64,000 nt of DNA from Rebecca billardiae RCC1528. Its lineage: Eukaryota > Haptophyta. Position 1 is the first letter of the stretch. Each line of letters starts with the position of its first letter. A program made the position numbers and the translations under genes. The stretch is from contig OZ251231.1 in assembly GCA_965240325.2 (NCBI GenBank), forward strand, positions 558,001 to 622,000, given 5' to 3'. A model generated the notes under the pieces. That model did not search any database. It was not told the DNA's origin and saw only the letters and a list, made by a program, of their open reading frames with translations. Positions 40,297 through 51,029 of this stretch are shown here, in pieces.

Positions 40297-43200
40297 ATGA
40301 GCGCCACCGAGCCCCTGCTCGCCGACTACGGCGGGGCGGAGGCCCCGTCTGAGTCGGAGGTCGAGCTCGCCGTCGAAGGCATGAGCTGCGGCCACTGCGC
40401 AGCCAGCCTCGAGAAGGCCCTCGCCGCCCTGGACGGCGTCGAGCACGCGAGCGTGTCCAAGAAGACGGACCGCGCGCTCGTCGTCGGCCACGCGCCCGTC
40501 GAGCGGCTGCTGGCGACGGTGAGCAGCTGCGGGTTCAGCGCGACGCTCGTTCCCGACGCCGAGATGGCCCCGTCGCCGCCGCCCGCCGGCGACGACGCCC
40601 CGCTCGGCGCGCGCGGCGGGCCGCAGACGTTTGAGCTGGTCGTGCACGACATGCGCTGCGAGCAGTGCGTGGGCTGGGTGGGCAGCTCGGTGAAGCGGCT
40701 CCGCGGCGTGGATGGCGTCGACGTGGACCTCGCCAGCGGCCGCGTGCGCGTCCTCGCGCAGCAGGGCGCCGTCACCCGCGACGCGCTCACGGCGGCCATT
40801 GTGAGCGCGGGCTACCGCGTGCACGAGCCGGCCGCGCCGGCGGACGCAGCCAAGCTGGTGGCCAGCGGCGGCTCCGGCGCCGACGGCGCGCCGACGAGCC
40901 GGGCGAGCGAGCGCGGCGCGCGCGCGCGCGCCGCCCGCGTCCAGTTCGGCGTGCGCGGCATGACGTGCGCCTCGTGCGCGGCGCGCGTGCGCAAGGCGAT
41001 GCTGGCGGTGCCGTCGGTGCGCGACGCTTCTGTTAATCTTGTCACGGAGCAGGCGACGGCGGAGCTCGGCGCGGGGCTGACGACGAGCGCGGGGATGGCG
41101 TCCGCGCGCGCACAGCTGCTCGACGCCGTGCGCGACGCGGGGTACGAGCCCGTCGACGCCCCCGCCGCCACGGTCCGGCTGGACGTTGGTGGGATGGTGT
41201 GCGCGTCGTGCCCGCCCCGGATTCAGCGAGTCCTGCTCGAGCGCACGGCGGGCGTGCGCGGCGCGTCGGTGGACCTGAACCTCGGGCTGGCGCACGTGTC
41301 GTACGACGCGTCGCTCGTCTCGCCCGCGGCGATCGAGGGCGTGATTCGCGGGCTCGGCTACGACGTGAGCGCGTGGCGCGGGGAGGGCGCGCTGGCGGCG
41401 GCTGCGCCGGGCGCGGACGACGTCGAGCGCGGCGGCAGCAGCAGCGGCAGCAGCCGCTCTCGGCGTGTGGAGATCGAGCGGTGGCGGGCGCTGCTCGTGG
41501 TGAGCGCGGTGCTCACGATCCCGGCGGCGCTGCTCACGATGGGCCTCGACCGCGTGCCCGCGCTCAGCTGCCCGCTCCACGCCGACGTCCTCCCACCACA
41601 CGCCTGCGACGGCGGCGCGAGGCTGCCGCTGAGTTGGTTACTTGCGTGGGTACTGATTACCCCGGTGCAGTTCGGCGTCGGGCTGCGCTTCTACCGCGGC
41701 GCGCGCGCGGCGCTGTCGCACAGGAGCGCGAACATGGACGTGCTCATCGCTCTGGGCACGAGCGCCGCGTACGTGTACTCCGTGTGGATCGTGCTTGCGC
41801 GCCTGCTCGCGCCGCGGGCGGCGGCCGGCGCGGCCGGCGCGGCCGGCGCGCCCGCCGATGCCGCCGCGCCGATGGGTGGCGCCGCGCTCGCCGCCGCCGC
41901 GAACGGGCTGCCGCGCGTGCTGCAGGGCGGCTCGATGCCCTTTTTCGAGACGTCGGGCATGCTTCTCCTCTTCGTCTCCCTCGGCAAGTGGCTCGAGGCG
42001 CTGGCGAAGGCGCGCACCTCGGGCGCTCTGCAAAAGCTCGCGGCGCTCCAGCCCACGACGGCAACGCTGCTGACGCCCGCGCGCGGCGGCGCGCCCGCGC
42101 GGGGCGGCGACGGCGGCGTCGGCGGCGAGTCCGACGCGGCCGCGCCGGCGCGGCAGTACACAGAGCGCACCGTGCCCTCCTCCGCCCTGCGCGTGGGCGA
42201 TCTCGTGCGCGTGCTCCCCGGCGCGGCCGTGCCGGCGGACGGCACGATACTGCATGGCCGCTCGGCGGTTGACGAGGCGTTGGTCACGGGGGAGGCGATG
42301 CCCGTGGTCAAGGCGGAGGGCTCGCGCGTGATCGGCGGCACGATCAACCAGGCGGGCGCGCTCGTCGTGCGCGTCGACGCCGACGCCGCGCACGGCGTGC
42401 TCCACGGCATCGTGCAGCTCGTCGAGGACGCGCAGGCGAACCGCGCGCCGATCCAGGCGGTGGCAGATGCAATCTCGTCTGTGTTTGTGCCGTGCGTGAT
42501 TGCAATCTCGCTGGCGACGTTCTGCACGTGGCTCGCGCTCGGCGTGGCGCGCGCGCCGCACGAGGCCGCGCGCGTGAGCGCGAGCCGCGCGCTGCATTTT
42601 GCGCTGGCCGTCCTCGTCATCGCGTGCCCGTGCGCGCTCGGCCTCGCCACGCCGACCGCGGTGATGGTCGGCACCGGCGTGGGCGCGCGCGCGGGTGTTC
42701 TTATCAAGGGCGGCGAGGCGCTGGAGACGGCACACCGCGTGCGCACCGTCGTGTTTGATAAGACGGGCACGCTCACGACGGGCCGGCTGCGCGTGCTGAG
42801 CGTGCAGCACCTCGCGCCCGCGCCCGACGCCGGAGCCGCCGCGCCTCCCAGCGGCGCCGACGCCGAGCGCCGACCCATGCATCTCCAGCTGTTGCGAGAC
42901 ATCGCAGCGGCCGAGTCGGTGTCAGAGCACCCGATCGGGCGCGCGACACTCGAGTACGCGCACGAGGTGCTGCGCGGCGAGCTGGGCGCGGCGGGGAAGC
43001 CGCTGCTGCCGCTGCCCGAGCCGACCGAGACGCGGATCGTCGTCGGTGCGTGCCGCGCCGTGCGCCGCCACACTCGGCCGTGCCCGTCGCTCCCAGCTGC
43101 CAGCGCGCGCTCGGGGCGGCGCGAGCGCGCCATCCTTACAACCGCACTCTTCGCGCGCGCGCCGCGCCGCGCATCCTGGTGCGCCACGGCGCGCGCGCGC

Positions 43201-44334
43201 TCGCGCGCGCAGGCGGCGGCGTGTGCTGCTCCGTCGAGGGCCGCGCGCTCGTCGTGGGCACGCGCGAGCTCCTGCGAGCGGAGGGCCTCGCGCTGAGCGC
43301 GCGCGCCGACGCGCTCGCCTGCGCGCTCGAGGACCGCGGCGCGACCGTCGCCTTTGTCGGCGCGCGCGCTTCTGGTCGCGCCGTCGGTCTGATCGCGCTG
43401 GCCGATGTCCCCAAGCCCGACTCGCGCCGCGTGCTCGACGCGCTCGCCGCCGACGGCGTCGAGTGCTGGATGTGCACGGGGGACAACCCGCGCACGGCGC
43501 GCGCGATCGCCGCGCAGGTCGGCATCGCGCCCGAGCGCACCCTCTCTCGCCTCGCGCCCGCAGACAAGGCGGCGCACGTTCGGAGGCTGCGCGATGGCGG
43601 CGCGCGCGCGGTGGCGATGGTTGGTGACGGCGTGAACGACGCGCCCGCGCTCGCGAGCGCCGACCTCGGCGTCGCGCTCGGCGCCGGCACGGACATCGCC
43701 ATCGACGCCGCGTCGATCGTCCTGATGCGGGACTCTCTCAGCGGCGTGCTCGCCGCCATGCAAATCTCCCGCGCGACCTTCCGGCGGATTAAGCTCAACT
43801 TTCTGTGGGCGCTGGGCTTCAACGTGCTGGGTGCGCGCGCGCGCGCGCGCGCGGAGGGGCGCGGGCGGCGCCGTGCGAGGGCGCGCGCGGCGCGGGGCCG
43901 TGCAGGGCGGCACGCGCCCTGCCGGCGTGCCTGCGGCTCGGCTCGGCTGCGCGCGCGCGCGCGCGGCACGCCGCGCCTTGCCGCCGCGCGGAGGCCGCGT
44001 CGGCTCCCCCTCACCGCCGCCTGGTGCTGCGCCGGCACGCGCCGTCGTCTGCGCCCCGCGTGTGCCTCCGCTCATCACGTCGCCCGCAGGCATCCCTCTC
44101 GCGGCGGGCGTGCTGTACCCGCTTCTCCACGTCGCGCTGCCGCCGGAGCTCGCCGCGCTCGCCATGGCGTGCTCGTCCGTCTCGGTCGTCACCTCCTCGC
44201 TGCTGCTCAAGCGCTTCCGCCCAGCAGCCGAGCTGCCGGCCGAGCACGACGCCGGCAGGCGCGAGCGCGGGCACGTGCCGTTCGCCGAGGCGATTCTGCC
44301 ACTCGAGGCGGTGGAGGCATCGGGTCGGCCGTGA
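40297..44334 (+). CDS. Copper-transporting P1B-type ATPase, four HMA domains
   Basis: Three exons: 40297-43045, 43213-43830 and 44090-44334; both introns phase 1; 1,203 aa. ATP-driven export of Cu+ into the secretory pathway or out of the cell. Four N-terminal heavy-metal domains carry CGHC (31-34), CEQC (121-124), CASC (224-227) and CASC (302-305). The catalytic parts are complete: TGEAMPV (actuator), CPC in IACPCALGLATP (about 777), DKTGTLTTG (phosphorylated Asp about 821), SEHPIG (about 876), TGDNPRTA and GDGVNDAPALA, then the final two helices ending in IPLAAGVLYPLLH. Closest in design to ATP7/RAN1 proteins. The start follows from the MSATEPLL leader before the first HMA domain. Both introns contain long (GC)n runs. 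Confidence 0.93.
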
Positions 44335-44774
44335 GCCTTGGGGTTGGAGAGGCTGCTCGAGGCGCGCCCGTACCTTGGGAGCGCGTGTGACTGTGAGTCA
44401 TCGCAGCACTCTCCGCTGCCGCAGCTGAGTCAGAGGGTGCACGGCGCAGCACGGCACAGCGGTGCTGCCAGCGACGCTGAGCAAAAGCGGACCTAGAATA
44501 AGCTATATACTGCGGCTATGCAGTAGATCGCGATGACGAGATAGTCGGCTACTATATATATACATGCATATCGCTCGTCAACCAGCGATACCGCGTCGTG
44601 GCAGCGCTCGTCAGTCAGGTGTCAGCAGGCGTCACCCATGGCCACGAGTGGCGCGTGCGGCTGCGCGCACGCTGCAAGTGCAGCCTGCACTGTCGTCGCC
44701 GGCATCATGCAAGCCGCCAGGGCGCGTAGCGCGTCTCGCGACGGTGTTGTCGTCCCCGCTCACAGCGCGCCGCC
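44335..44774. other. Intergenic region between convergent genes
   Basis: 3' flanks of the Cu-ATPase and the Na+/H+ exchanger. A short AT-rich tract (TACTATATATATACATGCAT, near 44550) is the only notable feature. Confidence 0.5.
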
Positions 44775-46641
44775 TCATTTTCCGCCGCCCTTGTTCTGGC
44801 CGCGAGCGCCGCCTCGACTGATCGTGGCCTCGAGCTCTGCGACGCGCGCCTTGAGCCGTGCGTTCTCAGACGTCAGGCTCTGCTTTGACTCGCCTCGCAA
44901 CTTGGACGCCATGCGCGCAAAGACGTGGCGGCGCCCGCCGAGGCTGTACTCGCTCGGCTGCTCCCTCAGCTCGAGCTCGTCGACGCCGAGCTCCTTGGCG
45001 CGCAGGTTGACGGCCGTAGAGCCTCGCCTGCGGCCATCGCCCGCTGCCCCGCCGTGCGCGCCGTCGACGCTCGCGTATGCCCGGCGCGTGAGCAGAGGCG
45101 CTATGTACACGGCGTCCAGGCGATCGACCCACGTGTGGCCCTTGTTGGACCACGGGGCGGTCTCGGGCGTGTGCTCGAAGTCCTGCTGGTGCAGGTCGCT
45201 CTTCCCGTCGGGGTGGAGCACGCCCAGCGCGTGCGCGATCGGCTCGATCGCGCCGCCGAAGACGAAGATGGTGAACGCTGCGATAATCAGCGTCGTCTGT
45301 AGCACGTGCAGCTCCGCGTCCGCATCGCCAAACTGCTTGTCCTCGTAGATAAGCGAGGCGATGGCGAACGCGACGCCGCCGCGCAGCCCGGAGGCGAAGA
45401 GGGCGGCCTGGTACACGAGCGGCACGCGCGTGCCGAACGCGCGCAGCACGAGCGAGACCAGGCCGATGTTCGCCGCGCGGCCGAGCAGGCACGCGACGAG
45501 CGAGATGGCGGCGAGCCACCACGCGGCGCCCTTCAGGATCGGCATCGCAAATGCCGCCATCCCCAGGTACACGAAGATGTACGTCTCGCAGACGGTGGCG
45601 ATCGTCTTGTACGCGCGCGCGGTGAGCACGCGCGCCGGGCGCGACAGATTAGGGCGCACGTACCGCGCCATCGCCATCCCGCAGAACAGGATGGCCACGA
45701 TGCCCGACAGGTTGCACACCTCACACACGTAGAAGGACAGCCAAGGCGCGACGACCGACAGCGCCGTCTCGAGGAAGAGCGTGGACGCCTCGTCGGCGAG
45801 GCCGAGCAGCTTGTATCCGTACGCGCTCGCCGCGCCGAAGAGGATGCCCGCGAGCGTGGACGCGCAGAACGTGTACAGGAAGATGCCCACCGCGCCGAGC
45901 ACGCTCAGCGCCGTCACCTCTGTGTGCCGGAACGCGACAAACGTGCGCGCGAGCACGAGCGCGATCGCGTCGTTCATCACGCTCTCGCCAAAGACGAGGG
46001 CGAAGAGGTCGGGCTGCACGCCGAGCGCCTGGAAGACGCTGAGCACGGTCACCGGGTCCGTCGCCGAGATGAGCGCGCCGAATGTGAGGCTGGCGATCCC
46101 GCCGAGCGGCTCACACCAGCCGAGGTTCGAGGCACCGAACACGATCCCGCCGACGACAAAGGTCGAGATGGTGGTCCCCAGGAAGGCGTAGCTGAGCATG
46201 GGCAGAGCGGCGTCCAGGAAGGTCTGCTGGTTCATGTTGAACCCCGCCTCAAATATGATGGGCGGAAGCAGCCAAATCTGCGCACAGCGACGGCCGCGCG
46301 GCACGGCTGGCGCCGTCATGGCCGTCGCGCGCGCGCGCGCGATCAGGGACGTGGCGTCGCGCGCGAGCGCTCACCATGAAGAACTCAAAGTCGAAGACGA
46401 GATGCGATGATATCCCGTCGATGTGCGTCAGCTCGAACACGAGGGCCGCGATTGTGCCGAGGAGGACGGCGAGCCCGGCCTCGGGCAGCCACCACACACC
46501 CTTCTTCTCGAGGATGTGCCCGCCGGCAAAGGAGAGGCCAAGGCATACCAGGCCGATGATGATGGCCCCTGCAAGATCGTGCGGGTGCTCGTGTGCCTCG
46601 TGCTCCACCACCGCTGGTGCCTCCAGGAGTTCGCTCGCCAT
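44775..46641 (-). CDS. Na+/H+ exchanger (NHE/CPA1 family)
   Basis: Two exons: 46641-46375 and 46277-44775; phase 0; 589 aa. Electroneutral cation/proton antiporter. About twelve membrane helices are apparent. Diagnostic segments: LLPPIIFEAGFNM just after the splice junction, ISATDPVTVLSVFQ (Asp163 region), FGESVMNDAIALVL with the Asn-Asp pair (191-192) of electroneutral exchangers, and GLRGGVAFAIASLIY. The N-terminus carries a His/Glu-rich stretch (VEHEAHEHPHDL). The cytosolic C-terminus is hydrophilic and ends in a coiled coil (LTSENARLKARVAELEATIS). It probably regulates cytosolic, vacuolar or Golgi pH and Na+. A short 97-nt intron (GTGAGC...CAG) splits the second helix pair. Confidence 0.92.
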
Positions 46642-48663
46642 GTGGCGGCGCTTAAGTCGGCACTCGTCGCGCGGTCGTCGATGGCGCCCTGGCCGCCGAC
46701 CACTTTTCTTTTGGACGCGCCTCCCGAAAACTTGATTGCCCCGGACCGGACCGGCAGAAAGAAAAAGTGAATAACTCGAGGAAAAAGATCCGCGGCCCCG
46801 GCCGTGCTACGCAAACGATATCCGCCTCGATGACCCCTTGCTGGCACTACGGTGGCAATTAGTGGCAGGGCTGACTGGCTACCACTCTCACAACTCACTG
46901 TCTGAAACCGACACGGTGACGGTGACCATTTAGACCAACTTAGCCGACCGGGCATCTGTTGAGGAGACTGAGTGACGACCAGCCGGGGACGGGGTCATCG
47001 TGCGGCGCTGAAGGCGAGTGAAGCCTGGCCAGACCTGTGACTGGCACGGAGTGGCAGTGACTGAGTGGTCACTGCACCTGACCACCCGTACGGCCCGCCT
47101 CACCAGCACGGCCGATGACGACCAGCCGGGGTCATCGTGCGGCGCTGAAGCCTGGCCAGACCTGTGACTGAGTGGTCACGGCACCTGACCACCTAGTGAC
47201 CTACGGCCCCCTCACCAGCACTGGCCGTAACGGGCGTCTGTACAGAGTAGTGCGTCCGACCGGGCCGCCCTCCAGCACGAGCCGCACGCTAGGTGGCGCG
47301 CTCCTTCCGCTTCCCTGCCGATTCAGATTTGACACCTGGCATCATTGGTCCCGTGAGCTGCGGCTGCTGCAGCCGCAACGTGCTGGCGCGGCGAGACAGC
47401 CTGGACAGTGAGTGCGGACCAAGACCGTGACACTAAGCACCGTGGCTTACTCGTGCAGCATCCGCACCGTGCGCGCACAAAGAGTTCATAGCGTAACGCA
47501 GGGCGACGCGCGCGCGCGGCGAGCGAGCCGGACAACCACCGCCCGCCTCCACATGCAGCCCCCGCGCGCGCGGCGCGCACCATGACCATCCGCCCCAGAG
47601 TGCCGCATAGCGCGCAGCGTGCGCGGTCGCACCTGGGTCGTTGGACGTATGCCGTGGCGCGGGCACGGCGCGGCGATGCCGCGCTTGCTTCTCCCGGGGG
47701 CCTGAGGCCCCCACGCGCGGCGGACTCCGTGCGCGCGCCCCGCCTGATGAGCGCGCGGCGCGCGGCCATCGAGCCTCCATGTGCTGGGCCGTTGCGCGTG
47801 CCGCCTGGTGCGTATTCGGTCTCGTCAGATGCGTGCTCGGTCTCGTCAATCGTTACCCGCGTCGCTTGCGGCAGGCAGCCCCCCTTCTAGCGGTTCTCGA
47901 GGCCAAACCATCGACGCTTGGACGCCTACGGCCGCGCGAAGCGACGGCGCCGAGCGGGCGCGCGCGCCCGGTACGAGAGGTAGACTCCCACATCGTGCCT
48001 CCACACCCCGCCCGCGCCAGCGCACCCGCCCCTGGAGCTCTTCCCGCTCGTCGACGGCGCTCGGCACCCGAGCCGAGCCGAACGTGTGCACGGCGCACGA
48101 CGCAGCGCGGCGCGACGGGCGCGGCGCGGCGCGCTCGGAATTTTCCTGAAGAGGGCTCCGAGCGTACGGGCCGACGCGCCCACTCGCGGCGCGCCCCGCG
48201 CGCGCCCCGCCAAATGCGCGTGTATAGGCGAGGCGCGGGTCGAGGCGCTCGGGTGCTCGGCGCGGCCGTCAACAGGCCGCCCCCCCGCGAGTTGAGGAGC
48301 GTCCCCGGATTCCATTTGCCGGACTCTCCTTGATGCTACGCAAAGCCGCGGGGGCGGCCGTCCCGTCGAAACGGACGTGCCCCCCCCCGCGGAAAAAGGG
48401 AAAATAATGTCATCAAAATGCAATCAACCGGGGCACCGGCCGAAGCGGCGAAGCCAAGCGAGCGAGCCCGCCGCGTTTTGACCAGCTTCGCTGCAAGTTC
48501 TGAGCAAATCAACGCGACGAGGCGACCGTTGCCGTCGGCGTTGGGACAATTTGGTCGGGAGAGCTCTCCAGCGCACTGCAACGCTGCCGACCAACCTGCG
48601 CGCGCGGAAAAGGCGATCGATCATCGATCGCCGAGATCCACACCGACCGGCGCGACTCCAAGG
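46642..48663. other. Intergenic region with tandem duplication
   Basis: 2 kb between the divergent exchanger and nitroreductase genes, with no supported gene. A tandem duplication lies at 46973-47229. GC-rich open frames at 47.6-48.3 kb exist on both strands and look like compositional shadows. Confidence 0.5.
46973..47229 (+). repeat. Tandem duplication, ~143-bp period
   Basis: Two copies start with TGACGACCAGCCGGGG (46973 and 47116). Both include TCATCGTGCGGCGCTGAAG, CCTGGCCAGACCTGTGACTG and CTCACCAGCA. The second copy lacks about 30 bp. Confidence 0.85.
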
Positions 48664-49377
48664 ATGCTCACGGCCATGATCGCACCGTTCTTCACAGCCG
48701 GCGTCGCGGCGCGCAGCTTTCCCTCGGCGCCTCGCCTCGCCCCTCGTACAGGCCTCTCACGCGTCGCCATGTCCACCTCCGCCGAGCACTTCTCGCAGCT
48801 CGTGCACGCCCGCTACGCGTGCAAGGCGTTCGATCCGAGCAAGCCGGTTGACGACGGCGCCCTTCGCGCGTGCCTCGAGCTCGCGCAGAGGGCGCCAACG
48901 TCGTTCAACACGCAGCCATGGGTCGCGATCGTCGTGAAGGGCGCCGACGCGAAGGCGACGCTCAGTGAGGCCCTGGCGGAGGGCAACCGGCCGAAGCTCG
49001 AGTCCGCGCCCGCCGCCATCGTGTTCGCCGCCGACATGGAGCCGGAGAAGCTCCTCACTGAAGCAACTCCTGATTTTGTGCGCAATGCACTTCCCATCTT
49101 CATGGAGCAGTGCACGACGCCTGAGGCGTGGGCCTTCAAGCAGACCTCCTTCGCGGCAGGCACCTTCATGCTCGCAGCGACCGCCCACGGGTTGCAGACA
49201 TGCCCGATGGAAGGCTTTGCATCGAGCACGGCGGTGCGAGACGCAGTTGGGCTGCCGGCGCGGTACGCAGTGCCGCTCGTTGTCGCCGTCGGCCACGAGC
49301 TCGAGCCTCCCGCCAAGCGCAGCCCGCGCTTTGACCTGTCATCGCAGGTCTTCGTGGACACGTTTGGCCAGCACTGA
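48664..49377 (+). CDS. Nitroreductase-family FMN oxidoreductase
   Basis: Intronless, 237 aa from the ATG at 48664. The first ~35 residues (MIAPFFTAGVAARSF ... RTGLSRVA) look like an organelle transit peptide; the enzyme core begins near the Met at 48769 (MSTSAEHFSQLVHARYACKA). Typical motifs: RYACKAFDPSKPV, the FMN-contact segment LAQRAPTSFNTQPW and GLQTCPMEGFASSTAVRDAV near the C-terminal FMN phosphate site. These enzymes use NAD(P)H to reduce quinones, nitro compounds or related acceptors, usually as homodimers. The natural substrate cannot be inferred. An ATG at 48418 is in frame, but the added residues are not family-like. Confidence 0.9.
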   Translation: MLTAMIAPFFTAGVAARSFPSAPRLAPRTGLSRVAMSTSAEHFSQLVHARYACKAFDPSKPVDDGALRACLELAQRAPTSFNTQPWVAIVVKGADAKATLSEALAEGNRPKLESAPAAIVFAADMEPEKLLTEATPDFVRNALPIFMEQCTTPEAWAFKQTSFAAGTFMLAATAHGLQTCPMEGFASSTAVRDAVGLPARYAVPLVVAVGHELEPPAKRSPRFDLSSQVFVDTFGQH

Positions 49378-50412
49378 CTTGGTGCCGCATTGAAACTTTA
49401 ACTTTTTAGATGAATTGCCTGCAATATATGAGAATCGTTAATATATTATATAATAAGATAATAATAATAATCGATATTAATGCGAGCTGCGAGGCAGCAG
49501 GGAGGCGCAGTCGCATAGCAGTCGCCCAATTCCGAAATAGGCGGTCGCCTGACAGCAACGGTCCGACTCTCACGATTCGGCACTGCTCTCCGATCCTGGT
49601 CTGAGACCCCGCTTTAACAGTTGATTATGCAGCCGACCGACACTCTTGAGTAGCAACTTGAACTGGCAATGACATGCAGGCACCGCTGCTGTCAGTAGCT
49701 GGCTGTTTCAAACCACACTCATTACTGCGACAGCAGCCGCTGCGCTGAGTTATATTGTAATCATTTACGACAGTAATAACTAATAAGGCACCGCGTGCCG
49801 ACTGTCGGGTGCAGTAGTTACGCCGCATCAGGCCCGATTCGGCCGCTTGACGGTTTAGATAAATTAGAATTAGACCGGACTCCGCGAAACTGCTGCTTAT
49901 AAACTCCTTATTCATTTGAACTTAGCGGGATGCATCGCCGCATCCGTGCGCATCAGTGATCTGAGACCGGCGCTATGACTCATTAGCTCGGTCCATGCGG
50001 CCATGCCGCGGCACTGCCTGTCATAACAAGCGCATAGCACGCTGCTACTACTAGCAGTTCATACTGATCATAGGTCGATAGTGTTGACGTCTGATAGTAA
50101 TCACGCTGAGAATATAATTATAAACTGACTATGAATTTACAGAAAGAACTGCGCGCTGACACAGGCCCGTCGGACAGCCGTCGGACGGCCGTGCGGGCAC
50201 TGGCGCCTACTCAGGCTGCCCGCGCACGCAAGATTGAAGGTCGCGTGTTTGGCCAGCGCAGAGGCCGGTGTTCCTCCCTCGTCGTCCAACACCGTCGCCA
50301 GGTGCCAGGCTGCTTGATTGCTCCGGAAGGCACTCTGCGGCGTTGGGACGGGCAAGCTTGCGCTACTCTTGCTTGGAGGAACCATGCAAGTCGAGGGCGG
50401 ACGCGGCGGCGG
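49378..50412. other. AT-rich intergenic region
   Basis: No supported gene. It contains AT-rich runs (49430-49480, with (ATA)n) and the 3' flanks of the convergent nitroreductase and coiled-coil genes. Confidence 0.5.
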
Positions 50413-50910
50413 TCAGGCCTGGGCTTGTGCCCGCGGTTCTGCTGCGCCGATCTCCTGGATTGAATCGTCCTCGGCGGTGCCATTCGGCCCGTTCGCGGCC
50501 TGCGCGTCATCTTTTGAAAGCACAAACTCTGCCATGGACTTGGCCAGTGCGCTCACGTTACCGAGCTCCTCCTTGATCATCTGCAGCTCGGACTCCAGAA
50601 GCTGCCGCTCGAGCTGCGCGACGCGGTAGTTCTGGTGCGCGACCTCCATCGCCGCCTGCGTTTTCTGCTCGAGGCCGACCTTGACAGCCTCGAGCTGCTC
50701 GCGCAGCGCGGCAACAGGTGAGGTCTCCAGCTCGGCGATGGCGCGCTCGAGCCGGGAGTCGAGCTGTGAGAAGCGCGCGAAGAGGTCCTCAATCTGCTCG
50801 CGCAAGAATCGCCCGCGCCTTTGCTGCAGAACCACGACCACCCCCACCGCCGCAGCCACCCCCACCGCCGCAGCAGCTGACACGACGTTCGCAACGCCCG
50901 CCATCGGCAT
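50413..50910 (-). CDS. Membrane-anchored small coiled-coil protein
   Basis: 165 aa, single exon. A hydrophobic segment (VVSAAAAVGVAAAVGVVVVL, about 9-28) is followed by basic residues (QQRRGRF) and a long coiled coil (LREQIEDLFARFSQLDSRLE through QLLESELQMIKEELGNVSAL), then an acidic tail. The topology suggests an N-terminally anchored protein exposing a coiled coil, possibly on an organelle surface. No named family. A second ATG at 50904 is equivalent. Its start lies 119 bp from that of CPT2 on the other strand, so the two may be co-expressed. Confidence 0.7.
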   Translation of the reverse strand: MPMAGVANVVSAAAAVGVAAAVGVVVVLQQRRGRFLREQIEDLFARFSQLDSRLERAIAELETSPVAALREQLEAVKVGLEQKTQAAMEVAHQNYRVAQLERQLLESELQMIKEELGNVSALAKSMAEFVLSKDDAQAANGPNGTAEDDSIQEIGAAEPRAQAQA

Positions 50911-51029
50911 GACCGTTCACTCCCTTCTCCGGCGGCCCCCCGACCGGACTTTGGCCGCGGTCACGCGGTGTGGCTCCCGGACCACCGTTCCGGGGCCGCC
51001 GAGACTTGCGCAGTGCCGGCGGCGACGGA
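50911..51029. promoter_or_regulatory. Compact bidirectional promoter region
   Basis: Only 119 bp separate the start codons of the coiled-coil gene and CPT2, so both 5' UTRs and core promoters must be compact or overlapping. No known motif could be assigned. Confidence 0.45.

Noticed and set aside
47641-48333. 230-codon plus-strand open frame upstream of the nitroreductase
   Set aside because: Arg/Ala/Pro-rich with equally long frames on the other strand; no start context, motif or splice pattern supports it.
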